NCBI RefSeq assembly: GCF_000761245.1
Contig: NZ_AWOR01000032.1
Coordinates: forward strand, 112,612-176,611
Reading direction: 5' to 3'
Source of the DNA: Comamonas testosteroni
GTDB lineage: Bacteria; Pseudomonadota; Gammaproteobacteria; Burkholderiales; Burkholderiaceae_C
Length of the DNA: 64,000 nt
Shown: piece after piece, positions 37,107 to 50,468 of the stretch
Position numbering within the stretch: position 1 is the stretch's first letter
Layout of the letters: each line of letters opens with the position of its first letter
Notes under the pieces: model-generated
Database searches by the model: none
What the model saw: only the letters and a program-made list of their open reading frames with translations
Told to the model about the DNA's origin: nothing
Position numbers and translations under genes: made by a program

Positions 37107-37583
37107 TTAGACGTACTTTACGCCCACGATTTCATAGCGACGCTCGCCGCCCGGTGCCTGCACCACGGCGGTATCGCCCTCTTCCTTGCCGATCAAGGCG
37201 CGGGCAATGGGGCTGGACACGTTGATCAGGCCGTGCTTGAGATCGGCCTCGTCCTCGCCCACGATCTGGTAGGTCACGGCCGAGCCGCTGTCTTCATCTT
37301 CCAGATCCACGGTCGCACCGAACACCACACGGCCGCCGGCATCCAGCTCGGTCGGGTCAATGACCTGCGCTGCGGACAGCTTGCCTTCGACCTCGATGAT
37401 GCGACCTTCGATGAAGCCCTGCTGCTCCTTCGCGGATTCGTATTCGGCGTTTTCGCTCAAGTCACCCTGAGCACGGGCCTCTGCAATGGCTTGAATGACC
37501 GCGGGACGATCCACAGTCTTCAGGCGTTGCAGTTCCACCTTGAGCTTTTCTGCTCCGCGCTTGGTGATTGGGATGGTGGCCAT
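37107..37583 (-). CDS. greA: Transcription elongation factor GreA
   Basis: 158 residues, usual length. N-terminal coiled coil ([17 protein letters not shown] with acidic tip [16 protein letters not shown]) rescues backtracked RNA polymerase; C-terminal FKBP-like domain ends in YEIVGVKYV. Start ATG 37583 with GGAG upstream. Reading further upstream passes through hairpins and is rejected. Confidence 0.96.
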   Translation of the reverse strand: MATIPITKRGAEKLKVELQRLKTVDRPAVIQAIAEARAQGDLSENAEYESAKEQQGFIEGRIIEVEGKLSAAQVIDPTELDAGGRVVFGATVDLEDEDSGSAVTYQIVGEDEADLKHGLINVSSPIARALIGKEEGDTAVVQAPGGERRYEIVGVKYV

Positions 37584-37682
37584 GATCGAGTCTCCAAATT
37601 CAGCAAACGCCGCGCCAAGCGCGGCACCTCTCGCACAGTCCTGAGTGACAACGTCAAACAGGGGCCTGTGCCCCAAAAGCAA

Positions 37683-37710
37683 ACCGCCGCACGTTGCCGC
37701 GCGGCGGTTC
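37683..37710 (-). other. Hairpin in the greA leader
   Basis: Arms AACCGCCGC / GCGGCGGTT (9 bp) around a 10-base loop, followed leftward by TTTGCTTTTGG. About 100 bases upstream of greA. Could be a leader attenuator or a second terminator for carB. Confidence 0.4.
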
Positions 37711-37759
37711 AAATACATTACCGCAGATTATGCCGTGTTTGCTGCGGCACAAATCCGGT

Positions 37760-37793
37760 AAAAACCCGGCAGCCCTTGCGGGCTGCTTCGGGC
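37760..37793 (-). terminator. Rho-independent terminator after carB
   Basis: Read leftward: GCAGCCC, GCAA loop, GGGCTGC with outer CCCG/CGGG pairing, then GTTTTT. 10 bases past the carB stop. Confidence 0.85.
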
Positions 37794-37803
37794 GTCAGGC
37801 TTT

Positions 37804-41047
<3,244 letters not shown>

Positions 41048-41055
<8 letters not shown>

Positions 41056-42220
41056 TGTTGTGTTTCTCCATCAGCGCTGTGAAGCGGTCAAACAGATAGC
41101 CGATATCGTTGGGGCCGGGCGATGCTTCGGGGTGGCCCTGGAAGCAGAAGGCAGGCACATCGGTGCGCTCCAGACCTTGCAGCGTGCCGTCGAACAGGCT
41201 GATGTGCGTGGCGCGGGCGTTGGCGGGCAGCGACTCGATCTCCACCGCAAAACCGTGGTTCTGGCTGGTGATGCTGACGCGGCCGGAGTCCAGCTCCTTG
41301 ACGGGGTGGTTGGCGCCGTGATGGCTGTTCTGCATCTTGAAGGTCTTGGCACCGGAGGCCAGAGCCATGATCTGGTGACCCAGGCAGATGCCGAACAGAG
41401 GCATCTTGGCCGCCATGATCTCTTGCGCAGCGGCAATGGCGTAGTCGCAAGGCTCGGGATCGCCAGGGCCGTTGGACAGGAACACGCCGTCCGGGTTCAG
41501 GGCCAGCACGTCCTTGGCGGGCGTCTGGGCAGGCACCACGGTCACGTCGCAGCCGCGCTCGGCCAGCATGCGCAGAATGTTCTTCTTCACGCCGAAGTCG
41601 TAGGCCACGACCTTGAACCTGGGCGCTTCGAGCTTGCCGTAGCCTTCGCCCAGCTTCCACTCGGCCTCGGCCCAGGGATAGGACTTGTCGGTGGTCACGA
41701 CCTTGGCCAGATCCAGACCCTTCATGCTGGGGGCTGCCTTGGCGGCGGCGATGGCCTCGTCGATCCTGGCCTGGGTGACTTCTTCACCAGCGGCCAGACC
41801 CACAATTGCGCCGTTCTGCGCGCCTTGATCACGCAGCAGTCGCGTGAGCTTGCGGGTGTCGATGTTGGCGATGGCGACGGTCTTACCTTCGCTCAGGTAC
41901 TCGGACAGCGTCTGGGTGCTTCGGAAGTTGCTGGCCAGCAAAGGCAGGTTCTTGATGATGAGACCTGCGGCATGGATCTTGTCAGCTTCGACGTCTTCAG
42001 GATTGACACCGTAGTTGCCGATGTGCGGATACGTGAGCGTCACGATCTGCTGGCAATAGCTGGGGTCTGTGAGGATTTCCTGGTAGCCGGTCAGCGAAGT
42101 GTTGAAAACGACTTCGCCAACAGTGGTGCCTTGCGCACCAATCGAGTTGCCAATAAAGACCGTGCCGTCTGCGAGCGCCAGAATGGCGGATGGGAAATTT
42201 CCCTTGAGAGACAAAAGCAC
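41048..42220 (-). CDS. carA: Carbamoyl-phosphate synthase small subunit
   Basis: 390 residues from GTG 42220, which has GGAG 8 bases upstream; an upstream frame to 42256 lacks a ribosome site. Supplies ammonia from glutamine. N-terminal CPSase domain ([33 protein letters not shown]) followed by class I glutaminase with nucleophile Cys in [12 protein letters not shown] and His/Glu in [11 protein letters not shown]. Stop overlaps carB start. Confidence 0.98.
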
Positions 42221-42349
42221 TGGGTTCTCCGGTTTTTTAATTACGGTTACGCCCAACGAAGCCCCGGCATGTGTGCTGGGACGTTTGTGTCTGCAGGGAA
42301 TGGCGAGGAAGCGTCGCTAGGCGTATGAAGGAATGCTTGAAAGCCGCCC

Positions 42350-42355
42350 ATTATA
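42350..42355 (-). promoter_or_regulatory. Candidate -10 element for carAB
   Basis: TATAAT, read leftward, a perfect consensus 130 bases before the carA start. No good -35 is visible at 16-18 bases, so it may need an activator or be coincidental. Confidence 0.4.
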
Positions 42356-42392
42356 GGCTCTGTCCGCTTCACCCCTTTGAAGCGCCCCGGGA

Positions 42393-43184
42393 TTACCCTC
42401 TACGGCGTAGCATGCTTACGCTGCTCGCATGCAGGCAGATCGCGGCGGCAGCGGCCACATTGAGTGACTCCTCACCTCCGGGCTGCGCAATGCTGATGTG
42501 GTGGCTCGCCATCTCCATCAGCGCATCGCCCACGCCCTGCCCCTCATGGCCCATGGCCCAGGCACAGGGCCATGGCAGGTCTGCCTCATGGATCAATGCC
42601 CCCTGATGGGAGCTGGTCACTACCAGGGGCACTTGCAGACCTTGCACATCATCGACCGATGCCGCCTCGACCAGATGCAAACCGAAGTGAGCACCCATTC
42701 CGGCGCGAAGCACCTTCTGGCTCCACAGTGCAGCCGTGCCCTTGAGCGCCACGACCTGGGTAAAGCCAAAGGCCGCAGCACTGCGCAAGATACTGCCCAC
42801 ATTGCCGGCATCCTGGACGCGGTCCAGCACCACGGTGGCAACGCCCGGCTGCACCTGCACACCCGCATCCCAGTCCATCACATAGCCCATGCGGGCGGGA
42901 GACTCCAGAGCGCTGATCTCGTCGAACAAGGCATCTGCCAGCACCACCACCTTGCTGGCGACCTGCACCCACTCTTGGGGCGCCTGAGGCCAGAAAGACT
43001 GCGCAAAAACAGCAACCTTTGGCTTCAGACCCCGCACCAGGGCCGCACGGCAGAGATGGTCGCCCTCAAGCCAGAGCTGCCCCTGTTTGCGATAGGCCGT
43101 GCTGTCCTGGGACAGACGGCGCAGTTCTTTGACGAAAGCGTTGTCGCGCGAATGAATGTCCGTGACCTGGGGGCGTGCAGCCAT
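42393..43184 (-). CDS. SpoU/TrmH-family RNA 2'-O-methyltransferase
   Basis: 263 residues from ATG 43184 (AGAGGT upstream). N-terminal substrate-binding domain (about 1-95) with L30e-like fold (LWLEGDHLCRAALV), then the knotted SPOUT domain with three motifs: DAGNVGSILRSAAAFG, MGHEGQGVGDAL and ESLNVAAAAAICL. 2'-O-methylates rRNA or tRNA; precise target cannot be assigned, though RlmB-like rRNA sites are usual. Last gene of the leftward supercluster in this direction. Confidence 0.9.
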   Translation of the reverse strand: MAARPQVTDIHSRDNAFVKELRRLSQDSTAYRKQGQLWLEGDHLCRAALVRGLKPKVAVFAQSFWPQAPQEWVQVASKVVVLADALFDEISALESPARMGYVMDWDAGVQVQPGVATVVLDRVQDAGNVGSILRSAAAFGFTQVVALKGTAALWSQKVLRAGMGAHFGLHLVEAASVDDVQGLQVPLVVTSSHQGALIHEADLPWPCAWAMGHEGQGVGDALMEMASHHISIAQPGGEESLNVAAAAAICLHASSVSMLRRRG

Positions 43185-43252
43185 GTCGACCTCTGAGAAA
43201 AAACAAAAACCCGGCATGCAAGCGCCTGGCCGAGCTTGAAACAAGAACACGA

Positions 43253-43325
43253 CTTACGCAAAACGGGTTCAGGCAAGACGGCTGCCTCAAAAGGCAGGCC
43301 GTTGTGGCATTCCTGTTTGCGTAAG
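43253..43325. repeat. 73-bp nested inverted repeat (MITE-like) between the SPOUT gene and rnhB
   Basis: Outer arms CTTACGCAAA / TTTGCGTAAG are perfect. Inside lies a second hairpin, ACGGCTGCCT / AGGCAGGCCGT with loop CAAA. Occupies the middle of a 216-bp spacer. Looks like a miniature transposable element or a strongly folded transcript; no target duplication was recognised. Confidence 0.6.
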
Positions 43326-43400
43326 CCCCAAAGAAGATAGAACGCCCGAGGCGGCCCTGCGCTGCACTCGGGAATGCAGACAATGTCGATCAGGCGCGCA

Positions 43401-44132
43401 TCAGACGTAGAGCGATGCCTGCGACATCAGCAAGCTCGAAGTCACCCCCGAGAGTCCGGTCTCGCAGAGCACGGGCTGGGCCATGCCGCCCGCGCACACC
43501 TGGCCTGCCTGCAGCACCTGGGCCACGGGCGCAAAGGAGCGCCGGTGCTCGGCCGTCGCACCATGGGCGCGCAAGGCCTGCAGATGTGCAGCCGTGCCAT
43601 AGCCCTTGTGGCCAGCAAAGCCGTACTGCGGATACTGGGCGTCCAGGCGTTCACACCAACGGTCGCGCGTGACCTTGGCCAAGATGGAAGCCGCCGAAAT
43701 GGCCTGCACCAGCGAGTCTCCCTTGACGATGGCCTCGGCCTGCACATCGATCTGCGGCAGCTGGTTGCCATCCACCAGCACCAGCACGGGCTTGAGGCGT
43801 AAGCCCAGCACCGCGCGGCGCATGGCCAGCAGCGTGGCCTTGAGGATGTTGATCTCGTCGATCTCCTGCACCGAGGCCTGCGCTATGCAAAAGCACAGCG
43901 CCTTGGCGCGGATTTCGTCGTAGAGCACCTCGCGGCGATTGGCCGTGAGCTTCTTGGAGTCGTTCAGCCCGGCAATCGGCTTCATGTCGTCCAGGATGAC
44001 GGCGGCCGCCACCACCGGGCCGGCCAGCGGGCCGCGCCCTGCCTCATCCACCCCGGCGACCAGCCCGGGCGGATGCCAGGGCAGGCAGCCTTGCTCAAGC
44101 AGCGGGGGTGGCAATGATTTTTTGGATCGCAT
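43401..44132 (-). CDS. rnhB: Ribonuclease HII
   Basis: 243 residues from ATG 44132, overlapping the end of lpxB by 38 bases. Cleaves RNA in RNA-DNA hybrids and excises single ribonucleotides. Catalytic DEAGRG (with preceding [14 protein letters not shown]), the LNDSKKLT motif, VDGNQLP and the [13 protein letters not shown] helix are intact. After HRRSFAPV, where the family core usually ends, a further ~42 residues with little charge are present ([17 protein letters not shown]...). Confidence 0.94.
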   Translation of the reverse strand: MRSKKSLPPPLLEQGCLPWHPPGLVAGVDEAGRGPLAGPVVAAAVILDDMKPIAGLNDSKKLTANRREVLYDEIRAKALCFCIAQASVQEIDEINILKATLLAMRRAVLGLRLKPVLVLVDGNQLPQIDVQAEAIVKGDSLVQAISAASILAKVTRDRWCERLDAQYPQYGFAGHKGYGTAAHLQALRAHGATAEHRRSFAPVAQVLQAGQVCAGGMAQPVLCETGLSGVTSSLLMSQASLYV

Positions 44133-45291
44133 GGGCAGCCAGTTCGGCAGTGTCGCGGCGCAGTTCGTGATGTAGCGCGGTGAAGCGCTCAACCAGCGCT
44201 TCAATGGTGGCAGGAGAATCCTGGCTGGCTCTGAGCCAGCCCAGCGCGGCCTGAGCCAGTGCCTCGGGCGTAGCCGCATCCTGCAGCAGCTCGGGCACGA
44301 CAAAATCGCCGCACAGAATATTGGGCAGCCCCACCCAGGGCTGGAGCTGCTTGCGCTTCATCAGGCGCCAGCTCCAGGGGTGCATGCTGTAGCTGATGAC
44401 CATGGGACGCTTGTAGAGCGCGGCCTCCAGCGTGGCGGTGCCGCTGGCAATCAGCGTGCAGTCGCAGGCCGCCAGCACATCGTGGGACTGGCCCTTGACG
44501 ATCAGGCAGCGGTCCTGCATGCCGGCCTCGGCCGCAATGCGCTGCACTTCCTCGTAGAGCGAAGGCACGGCAGGCACGACGATGCGGGTCTGCGGCAATG
44601 CCTTCTGGACCAGCGCTGCCGCCTTGAAAAAGCCTGAGGCAATGTAGCGCACCTCGGAGCGGCGGCTGCCGGGCAGCAAGGCCAGCACCGGGCCCTCTTC
44701 GGCCAGGCCCAGGCGCGCACGCGCGGCCGCTCTGTCGGGATGCAACGGAATCACCTGCGCCAGCGGATGACCGACGTAGGTGGCTTCGATGCCATGCTGG
44801 GCCAGCAACTCGGGCTCGAAGGGAAAGATGCACAGCACATGGTCGGCCGCACGGCGGATTTTCTCCACGCGATCGGCACGCCAGGCCCAGATCGAGGGGC
44901 AGACAAAGTGCACGGTCTTGATGCCGGCTTCGCGCAAGCTGGTTTCCAGCCCCAGGTTGAAGTCCGGCGCATCCACACCCACAAACACCGAGGGCGGATG
45001 CGCAATCAGGCGCTGACGCAGCTTTTTGCGAATACCGAGCAGCTCGGCCACGCGCGCCAGCACTTCCCAGCTGTAGCCGTGCACGGCCAGGCGCTCTGAC
45101 TGCCACCAGGCATCAAAGCCCCGCTCCTGCATTCTGTCGCCGCCTATGCCCATGGAGCTCGCATCGGGCCAGCGCTGACGAAGACCGTCCAGCAACAGCG
45201 AAGCCAGCAAATCGCCCGAGGCCTCACCCGCCACCATGGCAATGCTGGGTGCTATTGAATTTGTAGCTACTTGCGTTTGCTTATCGGGCAT
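44095..45291 (-). CDS. lpxB: Lipid-A-disaccharide synthase
   Basis: 398 residues from ATG 45291 (a GTG at 45306 is also in frame). GT19 enzyme making the lipid A disaccharide. Motifs [37 protein letters not shown] and [20 protein letters not shown] are intact. The first ~20 residues ([18 protein letters not shown]) are encoded partly by a dispersed repeat that covers the start region, so the native start may have been displaced. No strong ribosome site is seen. Confidence 0.94.
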   Translation of the reverse strand: MPDKQTQVATNSIAPSIAMVAGEASGDLLASLLLDGLRQRWPDASSMGIGGDRMQERGFDAWWQSERLAVHGYSWEVLARVAELLGIRKKLRQRLIAHPPSVFVGVDAPDFNLGLETSLREAGIKTVHFVCPSIWAWRADRVEKIRRAADHVLCIFPFEPELLAQHGIEATYVGHPLAQVIPLHPDRAAARARLGLAEEGPVLALLPGSRRSEVRYIASGFFKAAALVQKALPQTRIVVPAVPSLYEEVQRIAAEAGMQDRCLIVKGQSHDVLAACDCTLIASGTATLEAALYKRPMVISYSMHPWSWRLMKRKQLQPWVGLPNILCGDFVVPELLQDAATPEALAQAALGWLRASQDSPATIEALVERFTALHHELRRDTAELAAHAIQKIIATPAA

Positions 45292-45343
45292 TTCAGAGCC
45301 ATTCACGTCTCAAACTCAGATAGGGACAGCGCGAGCTGCTATC
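45251..45343. repeat. Dispersed palindromic repeat covering the lpxB start and lpxA end
   Basis: Left end TAGCTACTTGCGTTTG and right end CAGCGCGAGCTGCTA are inverted repeats of the same type as the spacer copy; CATTTCAGAG lies inside. It contains the first ~13 codons of lpxB and the whole lpxA-lpxB spacer, ending at the lpxA stop. Confidence 0.6.
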
Positions 45344-46139
45344 AACGTGTAATGCCGTTGCTTGCCGAGGCCAGAAAGGACTGCATGAAGTCCACGTCCT
45401 GCACGGCTTCAGGCGTTGCCGACTTGATCGCATCCATGGCCGCAATGGCATGCTCCAGCGTCAGACCCTGGCGGTACAGCAGCTTGTGCATTTCACGCAC
45501 GGCTGCAATGCGTGCATCCGAGAAGCCACGACGCTTGAGTCCGATCAGATTCACGCTGCGCGCGGCCAGCGGATTGCCATCCACCGTCATGAAGGGCGGC
45601 ACATCCTTGTTCACATGGGCCTGAAAGCCCACCATGGCATGTGCGCCGATGCGCATGCGCTGCAGCACACCGGTCAGGCCCCCAATCGTCACCCAGTCGC
45701 CGACATGCACATGGCCTGCCAGCGTGGTGTTGTTGGCCAGCGTGGTCTGGTTGCCAATGATGCAGTCATGCGCGATATGCACATAGGCCATGATCCAGTT
45801 GTCATTGCCGATGGTCGTCTCGCCGCGATCCTGCGCAGTGCCCGTGTTGAAGGTACAGAACTCGCGCACCGTGTTGCGGTCGCCCATCACCAGACGCGTG
45901 GGCTCGCCCGCGTACTTCTTGTCCTGGGGCTGCGCACCCAGCGACGCGAACTGGAAGATGTGGTTGCCTTCACCAATGGTGGTGTCGCCTTCGATCACGC
46001 AATGCGCACCCACCTTGCTGCCGGCGCCAATGCGCACCCTGGGGCCGATAACCGCATACGGCCCCACCGACACCGAGGTGTCAAGCTCGGCCGCAGGGTC
46101 CACCACGGCGGTGGGATGAATCAAGCTCACAGCCGCCAT
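45342..46139 (-). CDS. lpxA: UDP-N-acetylglucosamine acyltransferase
   Basis: 265 residues. First step of lipid A synthesis. Left-handed beta-helix hexapeptide repeats from residue 5 on ([19 protein letters not shown]), catalytic His in [12 protein letters not shown] and a C-terminal helical domain starting [13 protein letters not shown] at 46139; a TTG just before is ignored. 6 bases after fabZ. Confidence 0.96.
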   Translation of the reverse strand: MAAVSLIHPTAVVDPAAELDTSVSVGPYAVIGPRVRIGAGSKVGAHCVIEGDTTIGEGNHIFQFASLGAQPQDKKYAGEPTRLVMGDRNTVREFCTFNTGTAQDRGETTIGNDNWIMAYVHIAHDCIIGNQTTLANNTTLAGHVHVGDWVTIGGLTGVLQRMRIGAHAMVGFQAHVNKDVPPFMTVDGNPLAARSVNLIGLKRRGFSDARIAAVREMHKLLYRQGLTLEHAIAAMDAIKSATPEAVQDVDFMQSFLASASNGITR

Positions 46140-46145
46140 CAACGC

Positions 46146-46586
46146 TTATCCCACGTGACGCATGGTGCACATCAGCTGGGCTTCAGCGGCCACTTCGCCA
46201 TCCACGCTGGCGACGGCGTTGAACTTCCAGATTCCGCCGCGCACGCGGTCGATGGTGATCTCCAGAGCCAGCTGGTCTCCCGGCACCACAGGGCGCTTGA
46301 AGCGAGCCGAGTCGATGCCCACGAAATAATAGATATTGTTTTCATCGGGCACCTGGCCCATGGCGTCGAAGGCCAGCAAGCCGGCCGCCTGAGCCAGAGC
46401 TTCAAGAATCAGCACGCCGGGCATGACGGGACGACCGGGGAAGTGACCGGTGAAGAACGGCTCGTTGAACGTGACGTTCTTGATCGCCTTGATGCGCGTG
46501 TTGCGCTCAAGCTCCAGCACCCGGTCCACCAGAAGAAAGGGATAGCGGTGAGGCAGTTGCTTGAGAATTTCTTGAATATCCATCAT
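46146..46586 (-). CDS. fabZ: 3-hydroxyacyl-[acyl-carrier-protein] dehydratase FabZ
   Basis: 146 residues. Hot-dog fold; dehydrates 3-hydroxyacyl-ACP. Catalytic His in [13 protein letters not shown] and Glu in [16 protein letters not shown] are present, with [14 protein letters not shown]. Two ATGs (46586, 46583) follow a TTG; the first overlaps the lpxD stop. Confidence 0.96.
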   Translation of the reverse strand: MMDIQEILKQLPHRYPFLLVDRVLELERNTRIKAIKNVTFNEPFFTGHFPGRPVMPGVLILEALAQAAGLLAFDAMGQVPDENNIYYFVGIDSARFKRPVVPGDQLALEITIDRVRGGIWKFNAVASVDGEVAAEAQLMCTMRHVG

Positions 46587-47587
46587 CAATTTCCGTTGTT
46601 GCTTTGCCGGCCCTCTGCCAGCGCTTGTTCAAGCTTCTTGACGCGCTCGCGGAGCGTGTACAACTGCCTGAAGGTTGCAGCGTTCTTTTCCCATTGCTCG
46701 TTCTCTTGCAACGGAAAGATGCCTGTATAAAAACCTGCCTTGGGCAAGGAGCGAGTGACCATGGAGGTCGGCGAAATCACCGTACCGTCCGCAATCGTCA
46801 AATGCCCCAGAATATTGGCAGCTCCACCAATCTGGCAGCGCTTGCCGATGCGCGCACTGCCGGCAATGCCGGCATTGCCGGCAATCACCGTATGCGCACC
46901 AATGTGCACATTGTGGGCAATCTGCACCAGATTATCGATCTTGACGCCGTCTTCAATGACGGTGTCATCAAGTGCCCCACGATCCACGCAGGTGTTGGCG
47001 CCGATTTCCACATCGTTGCCGATGCGCACGCCCCCCAGTTGCTCGATCTTTTCCCATTGGCCCGCCGAAGGCGCGAAGCCGAAGCCGTCGGCACCGATGA
47101 CCACACCGGGATGCAGAATGCAACGCTCGCCCAGCACACAGCCCTGGCCGATGGTCACACGCGATTTCAGCACCGTATCGGCACCGATGACGGCACCTGC
47201 CTCCACCACACATTGCGGCCCCACATAGGCACTTTCATGCACCTGGGCTGTGGCATCCACCACCGCACTCGCATGGACGCCGCGCGGCCTGCCGCCCAGC
47301 TGGTGCGCCTTCCACCACTGGGTGGCACGTGCGAAATAGGCATAAGGATCGGCCGCGACAATGCAGGCGCCACGCTGCGCCGCTTCATCACGCATCGTCG
47401 GCGCCACAATGACACAGGCCGCCTGTGAGGCGGCCAGTTGCTGGCGATAGCGGGGATTGCTTAAAAAGCTCAGATCACCGTGACCCGCAGAGTCCAGTGG
47501 AGCGATGCGCGAGATAGGCATCTCGCGCTCGCCACCGACCAGTTCTCCACCGAGCGCATCGAGAATCTGTCCCAATAGAACGCTCAC
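46586..47587 (-). CDS. lpxD: UDP-3-O-acylglucosamine N-acyltransferase
   Basis: 333 residues, GTG start. Third acylation-pathway step of lipid A. N-terminal uridine-binding domain (about 1-100), beta-helix with hexapeptide repeats, catalytic His in [10 protein letters not shown], and a C-terminal helix ([16 protein letters not shown]). Overlaps fabZ. Confidence 0.96.
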   Translation of the reverse strand: MSVLLGQILDALGGELVGGEREMPISRIAPLDSAGHGDLSFLSNPRYRQQLAASQAACVIVAPTMRDEAAQRGACIVAADPYAYFARATQWWKAHQLGGRPRGVHASAVVDATAQVHESAYVGPQCVVEAGAVIGADTVLKSRVTIGQGCVLGERCILHPGVVIGADGFGFAPSAGQWEKIEQLGGVRIGNDVEIGANTCVDRGALDDTVIEDGVKIDNLVQIAHNVHIGAHTVIAGNAGIAGSARIGKRCQIGGAANILGHLTIADGTVISPTSMVTRSLPKAGFYTGIFPLQENEQWEKNAATFRQLYTLRERVKKLEQALAEGRQSNNGN

Positions 47588-47603
47588 AAAAGTATCCTTG
47601 GGA

Positions 47604-48110
47604 TTACTTTGCGCCGTTCAGGGCCTTGATGACCTTGTCGGTGATATCGAACTTGGGGTTGATATACACGGCCTCTTGCAGGATGACGTCGTACTTTTCA
47701 GTCTCGGCCACTTGCTTGACAACCTTGTTGGCACGGTCGAGCACCGTGGCCAGCTCTTCGTTCTTGCGGGCGTTCAGGTCTTCCTGGAATTCACGGCGCT
47801 TGCGCTGGAATTCACGGTCCTGATCCACCAGCTGACGCTGGCGCGAAGCGCGCTGGCTCTCGGACATGGTAGTAGCTTCACGCTCGAACTTGTCCGAAGC
47901 AGTCTTCAAGGAGTTGCCCTGATCGACCAAATCCTTTTCACGCTTAGAAAACTCCTGCTCAAGCTTGGCTTGGGCAGCCTTGGCAGCGGATGCCTCACGG
48001 AAGATGCGATCCGTGTTCACAAAACCGGCCTTGAATTCCTGTGCATGCGCAGAGACGGCCATGGCGCCAAGCAGCACAGCCAAAGAAAGATGGCTAGAGA
48101 GAGATTTCAT
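47604..48110 (-). CDS. skp: Periplasmic chaperone Skp/OmpH
   Basis: 168 residues. Signal peptide (about 1-23, ending SAHA|QEFK), a body strand [14 protein letters not shown] and two long charged coiled-coil tentacle helices (about 40-130). Carries unfolded outer-membrane proteins to BamA. ATG overlaps the bamA stop by one base. Confidence 0.94.
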   Translation of the reverse strand: MKSLSSHLSLAVLLGAMAVSAHAQEFKAGFVNTDRIFREASAAKAAQAKLEQEFSKREKDLVDQGNSLKTASDKFEREATTMSESQRASRQRQLVDQDREFQRKRREFQEDLNARKNEELATVLDRANKVVKQVAETEKYDVILQEAVYINPKFDITDKVIKALNGAK

Positions 48111-50425
48111 TAGAAAGATGTTCCGATTTGGAATTGCAGTTTCTGGATTCTATCGCCGGTTTCCTTACGGATTGGCTGAGCATACGCCAAACGCAGAGGA
48201 CCCAGCGGCGAAATCCAGCTGATACCGATACCGGTGGAAGCACGCAAGGTCCCCAGATCCATGCTTTCACCTTCCGCCCACACATTACCCACGTCCACAA
48301 AGCCGAACAGACGCAGGGTTCTGTCGTTGCCGGCACCGGGGAATGGAACCATGAATTCACCATTCAGGGTCAGCTTGCGGGTACCACCCAAGGCCAGATT
48401 CGTGTTCACGGAATCGTGCTTGCCCAAAGAGCCTTGCTCGAAACCGCGCACCGAGCCCAGACCGCCCGAGTAGAAGTTCTTGAAGATGGGATAGGGATTG
48501 CCGCCCAGGCCCTTGCCCCAGCCCAGCTCGCCGTTCAGGGCGATCGTGTACTTCTTGTTCAGCGGGATATATTGCTGAATCTGGTAGTTGGCCTTTGCAT
48601 AGCGCATATCGCTCATGAACGAGGCTTCCAGATTCACGCGCTGATAGCGGCCGGCATTCGGAGCCAGCGCGCTGTCGCGATTATCACGAGACCAGCCCAG
48701 CGTCAGGGGAATGCCGGTCTTGGAGCAGCCGACATTCGCGCCCACGGCCCCGCCGCAATACTCGTTGTAGACCTCGGGCATATACGTGCCAGGCTTGATC
48801 TCATTGCCTTCGACACCGGCACCGAAGAAGATGGTGTCCACTTCGCTGAAGGGCACGCCGAAACGCACGCTGGCACCCTTGGTGATGATCTTGTAGGCGC
48901 CATCGTCGTAGTAGGGACGGATGGTGCGGTAGTACAGGTCATAGGTGCGCGAGATACCGGTATCCGTGAAGTACGGATTGGTTGTCGACACCACCATGGT
49001 GCGGTTGTACTTGCTGGTGTTGATGTCCAGGCCCAGATAGTTGCCCGAGCCGAACACGTTTTCCTGCTTGATGCCGAAGGACAGCGAGACCTTTTCAGCG
49101 CTGGAAAAACCTGCGCCCAGCTGGATCGAGCCTGTAGGCTTTTCCACCACGTTGATCATCAGATCGACCTGGTCGGGAGAGCCGGGCACTTCCTGGGTTT
49201 CAATTTCGACCTGGGTAAAGAAGCCCAGACGGTCCACACGGTCGCGCGACAGCTTGATCTTCTGGCCGTCATACCAGGAGGCCTCGAACTGGCGGAACTC
49301 GCGGCGAATCACTTCGTCGCGGGTCTTGTTGTTGCCGCTGACGCTGATGCGACGGATATAGGCGCGACGCGAAGGCTGTGCCTGCAACACGATGGCCACA
49401 CGATTGTTGGCGCGATCGATCTCGGGCACGGCCTCCACCTTGGCGAAGGCAAAACCGAAATTGCTGTAATAGTCGGTAAAAGCCTTGACGGTCTCGGAAA
49501 CCTGGTCGGCGTTATAGGGCTCACCGGGCTTGATCTTGACTAGCGACTTGAACTCGTCGTCACGATCGAGGTAGTTGCCTTCGAGCTTCACGCCGGAGAC
49601 CACATACTGATTGCCTTCGTGAATATTCACGGTCAGGCCGATATTTTGCTTGTCCGGAGAAATGGCAACCTGTGTGGACTCCACACGGAACTCCAGATAG
49701 CCGCGCTGCAGATAGTAGGAGCGCAGCGACTCCAGGTCGGCATTGAGCTTGTTGCGCGCATAACGGTCAGACTTGGTGTACCAGCTCATCCAGTTGCCGG
49801 TGTCCTGGTCGAACAAGTCCTTGAGCGTCGATTCCTTGAAGGCCTTGTTGCCCACAATGTGGATTTCGTTGATCTTGGCCGGCTCACCTTCGGAGACGGT
49901 GAAGGTCAGGTTCACTCGGTTGCGCTCGATAGGCGTCACCGTGGTCACCACTTCAGCGCCATACAGGCTGCGGTTGATGTACTGGCGCTTGAGCTCTTGC
50001 TCTGCGCGATCAGCCAGCGCCTTGTCGAAAGGACGGCCATCGGCCAGCCCCACGTCACGCATGGCCTTGAGCAAAGTGTCCTTGTCGAACTCCTTGGTGC
50101 CGGCAAAGTTCACCTCGGCAATGGTGGGGCGCTCTTCCACGACCACCACCAGCACATTGCCATTGGCTTCGAGGCGCACGTCCTTGAACAGACCCAGGGC
50201 AAACAGCGAACGAATGGCAGCAGCGCCCTTTTCGTCGTTGTAGTCATCGCCCACACGCAAAGGCATGGAAGCGAACACCGTACCGGGCTCCACTCGCTGC
50301 AAACCCTCGACGCGGATATCTTGAACTTTGAAGGGCTCCAATGCCCATGCCGCTTGCGCAGCTAAAACCATAGCAGCCAGGGCAGTTGCAGAGCGCACGC
50401 CCAAGCGATTGAAATGTTTTTTCAT
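48110..50425 (-). CDS. bamA: Outer-membrane protein assembly factor BamA
   Basis: 771 residues. Signal peptide ending about residue 28 (AWALEPF), five POTRA domains (about 30-430; first begins FKVQDIRVEGLQRV), then a 16-stranded Omp85 barrel ending in aromatic F (IQKLQFQIGTSF). Barrel has the GSVRGFEQGSLG lock motif (VRGF). Central subunit of the BAM machine. Confidence 0.97.
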   Translation of the reverse strand: MKKHFNRLGVRSATALAAMVLAAQAAWALEPFKVQDIRVEGLQRVEPGTVFASMPLRVGDDYNDEKGAAAIRSLFALGLFKDVRLEANGNVLVVVVEERPTIAEVNFAGTKEFDKDTLLKAMRDVGLADGRPFDKALADRAEQELKRQYINRSLYGAEVVTTVTPIERNRVNLTFTVSEGEPAKINEIHIVGNKAFKESTLKDLFDQDTGNWMSWYTKSDRYARNKLNADLESLRSYYLQRGYLEFRVESTQVAISPDKQNIGLTVNIHEGNQYVVSGVKLEGNYLDRDDEFKSLVKIKPGEPYNADQVSETVKAFTDYYSNFGFAFAKVEAVPEIDRANNRVAIVLQAQPSRRAYIRRISVSGNNKTRDEVIRREFRQFEASWYDGQKIKLSRDRVDRLGFFTQVEIETQEVPGSPDQVDLMINVVEKPTGSIQLGAGFSSAEKVSLSFGIKQENVFGSGNYLGLDINTSKYNRTMVVSTTNPYFTDTGISRTYDLYYRTIRPYYDDGAYKIITKGASVRFGVPFSEVDTIFFGAGVEGNEIKPGTYMPEVYNEYCGGAVGANVGCSKTGIPLTLGWSRDNRDSALAPNAGRYQRVNLEASFMSDMRYAKANYQIQQYIPLNKKYTIALNGELGWGKGLGGNPYPIFKNFYSGGLGSVRGFEQGSLGKHDSVNTNLALGGTRKLTLNGEFMVPFPGAGNDRTLRLFGFVDVGNVWAEGESMDLGTLRASTGIGISWISPLGPLRLAYAQPIRKETGDRIQKLQFQIGTSF

Positions 50426-50468
50426 GAGTGGAAATCGCCGCGAATGCGGCCTACCGTAGCGGTAAAAA

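Noticed and set aside
46858..46888. Short GCCGGCAAT-type palindromic repeats in lpxD
   Set aside because: They encode the hexapeptide repeats of the LpxD beta-helix (AGNAGIAG) and are expected from protein structure.
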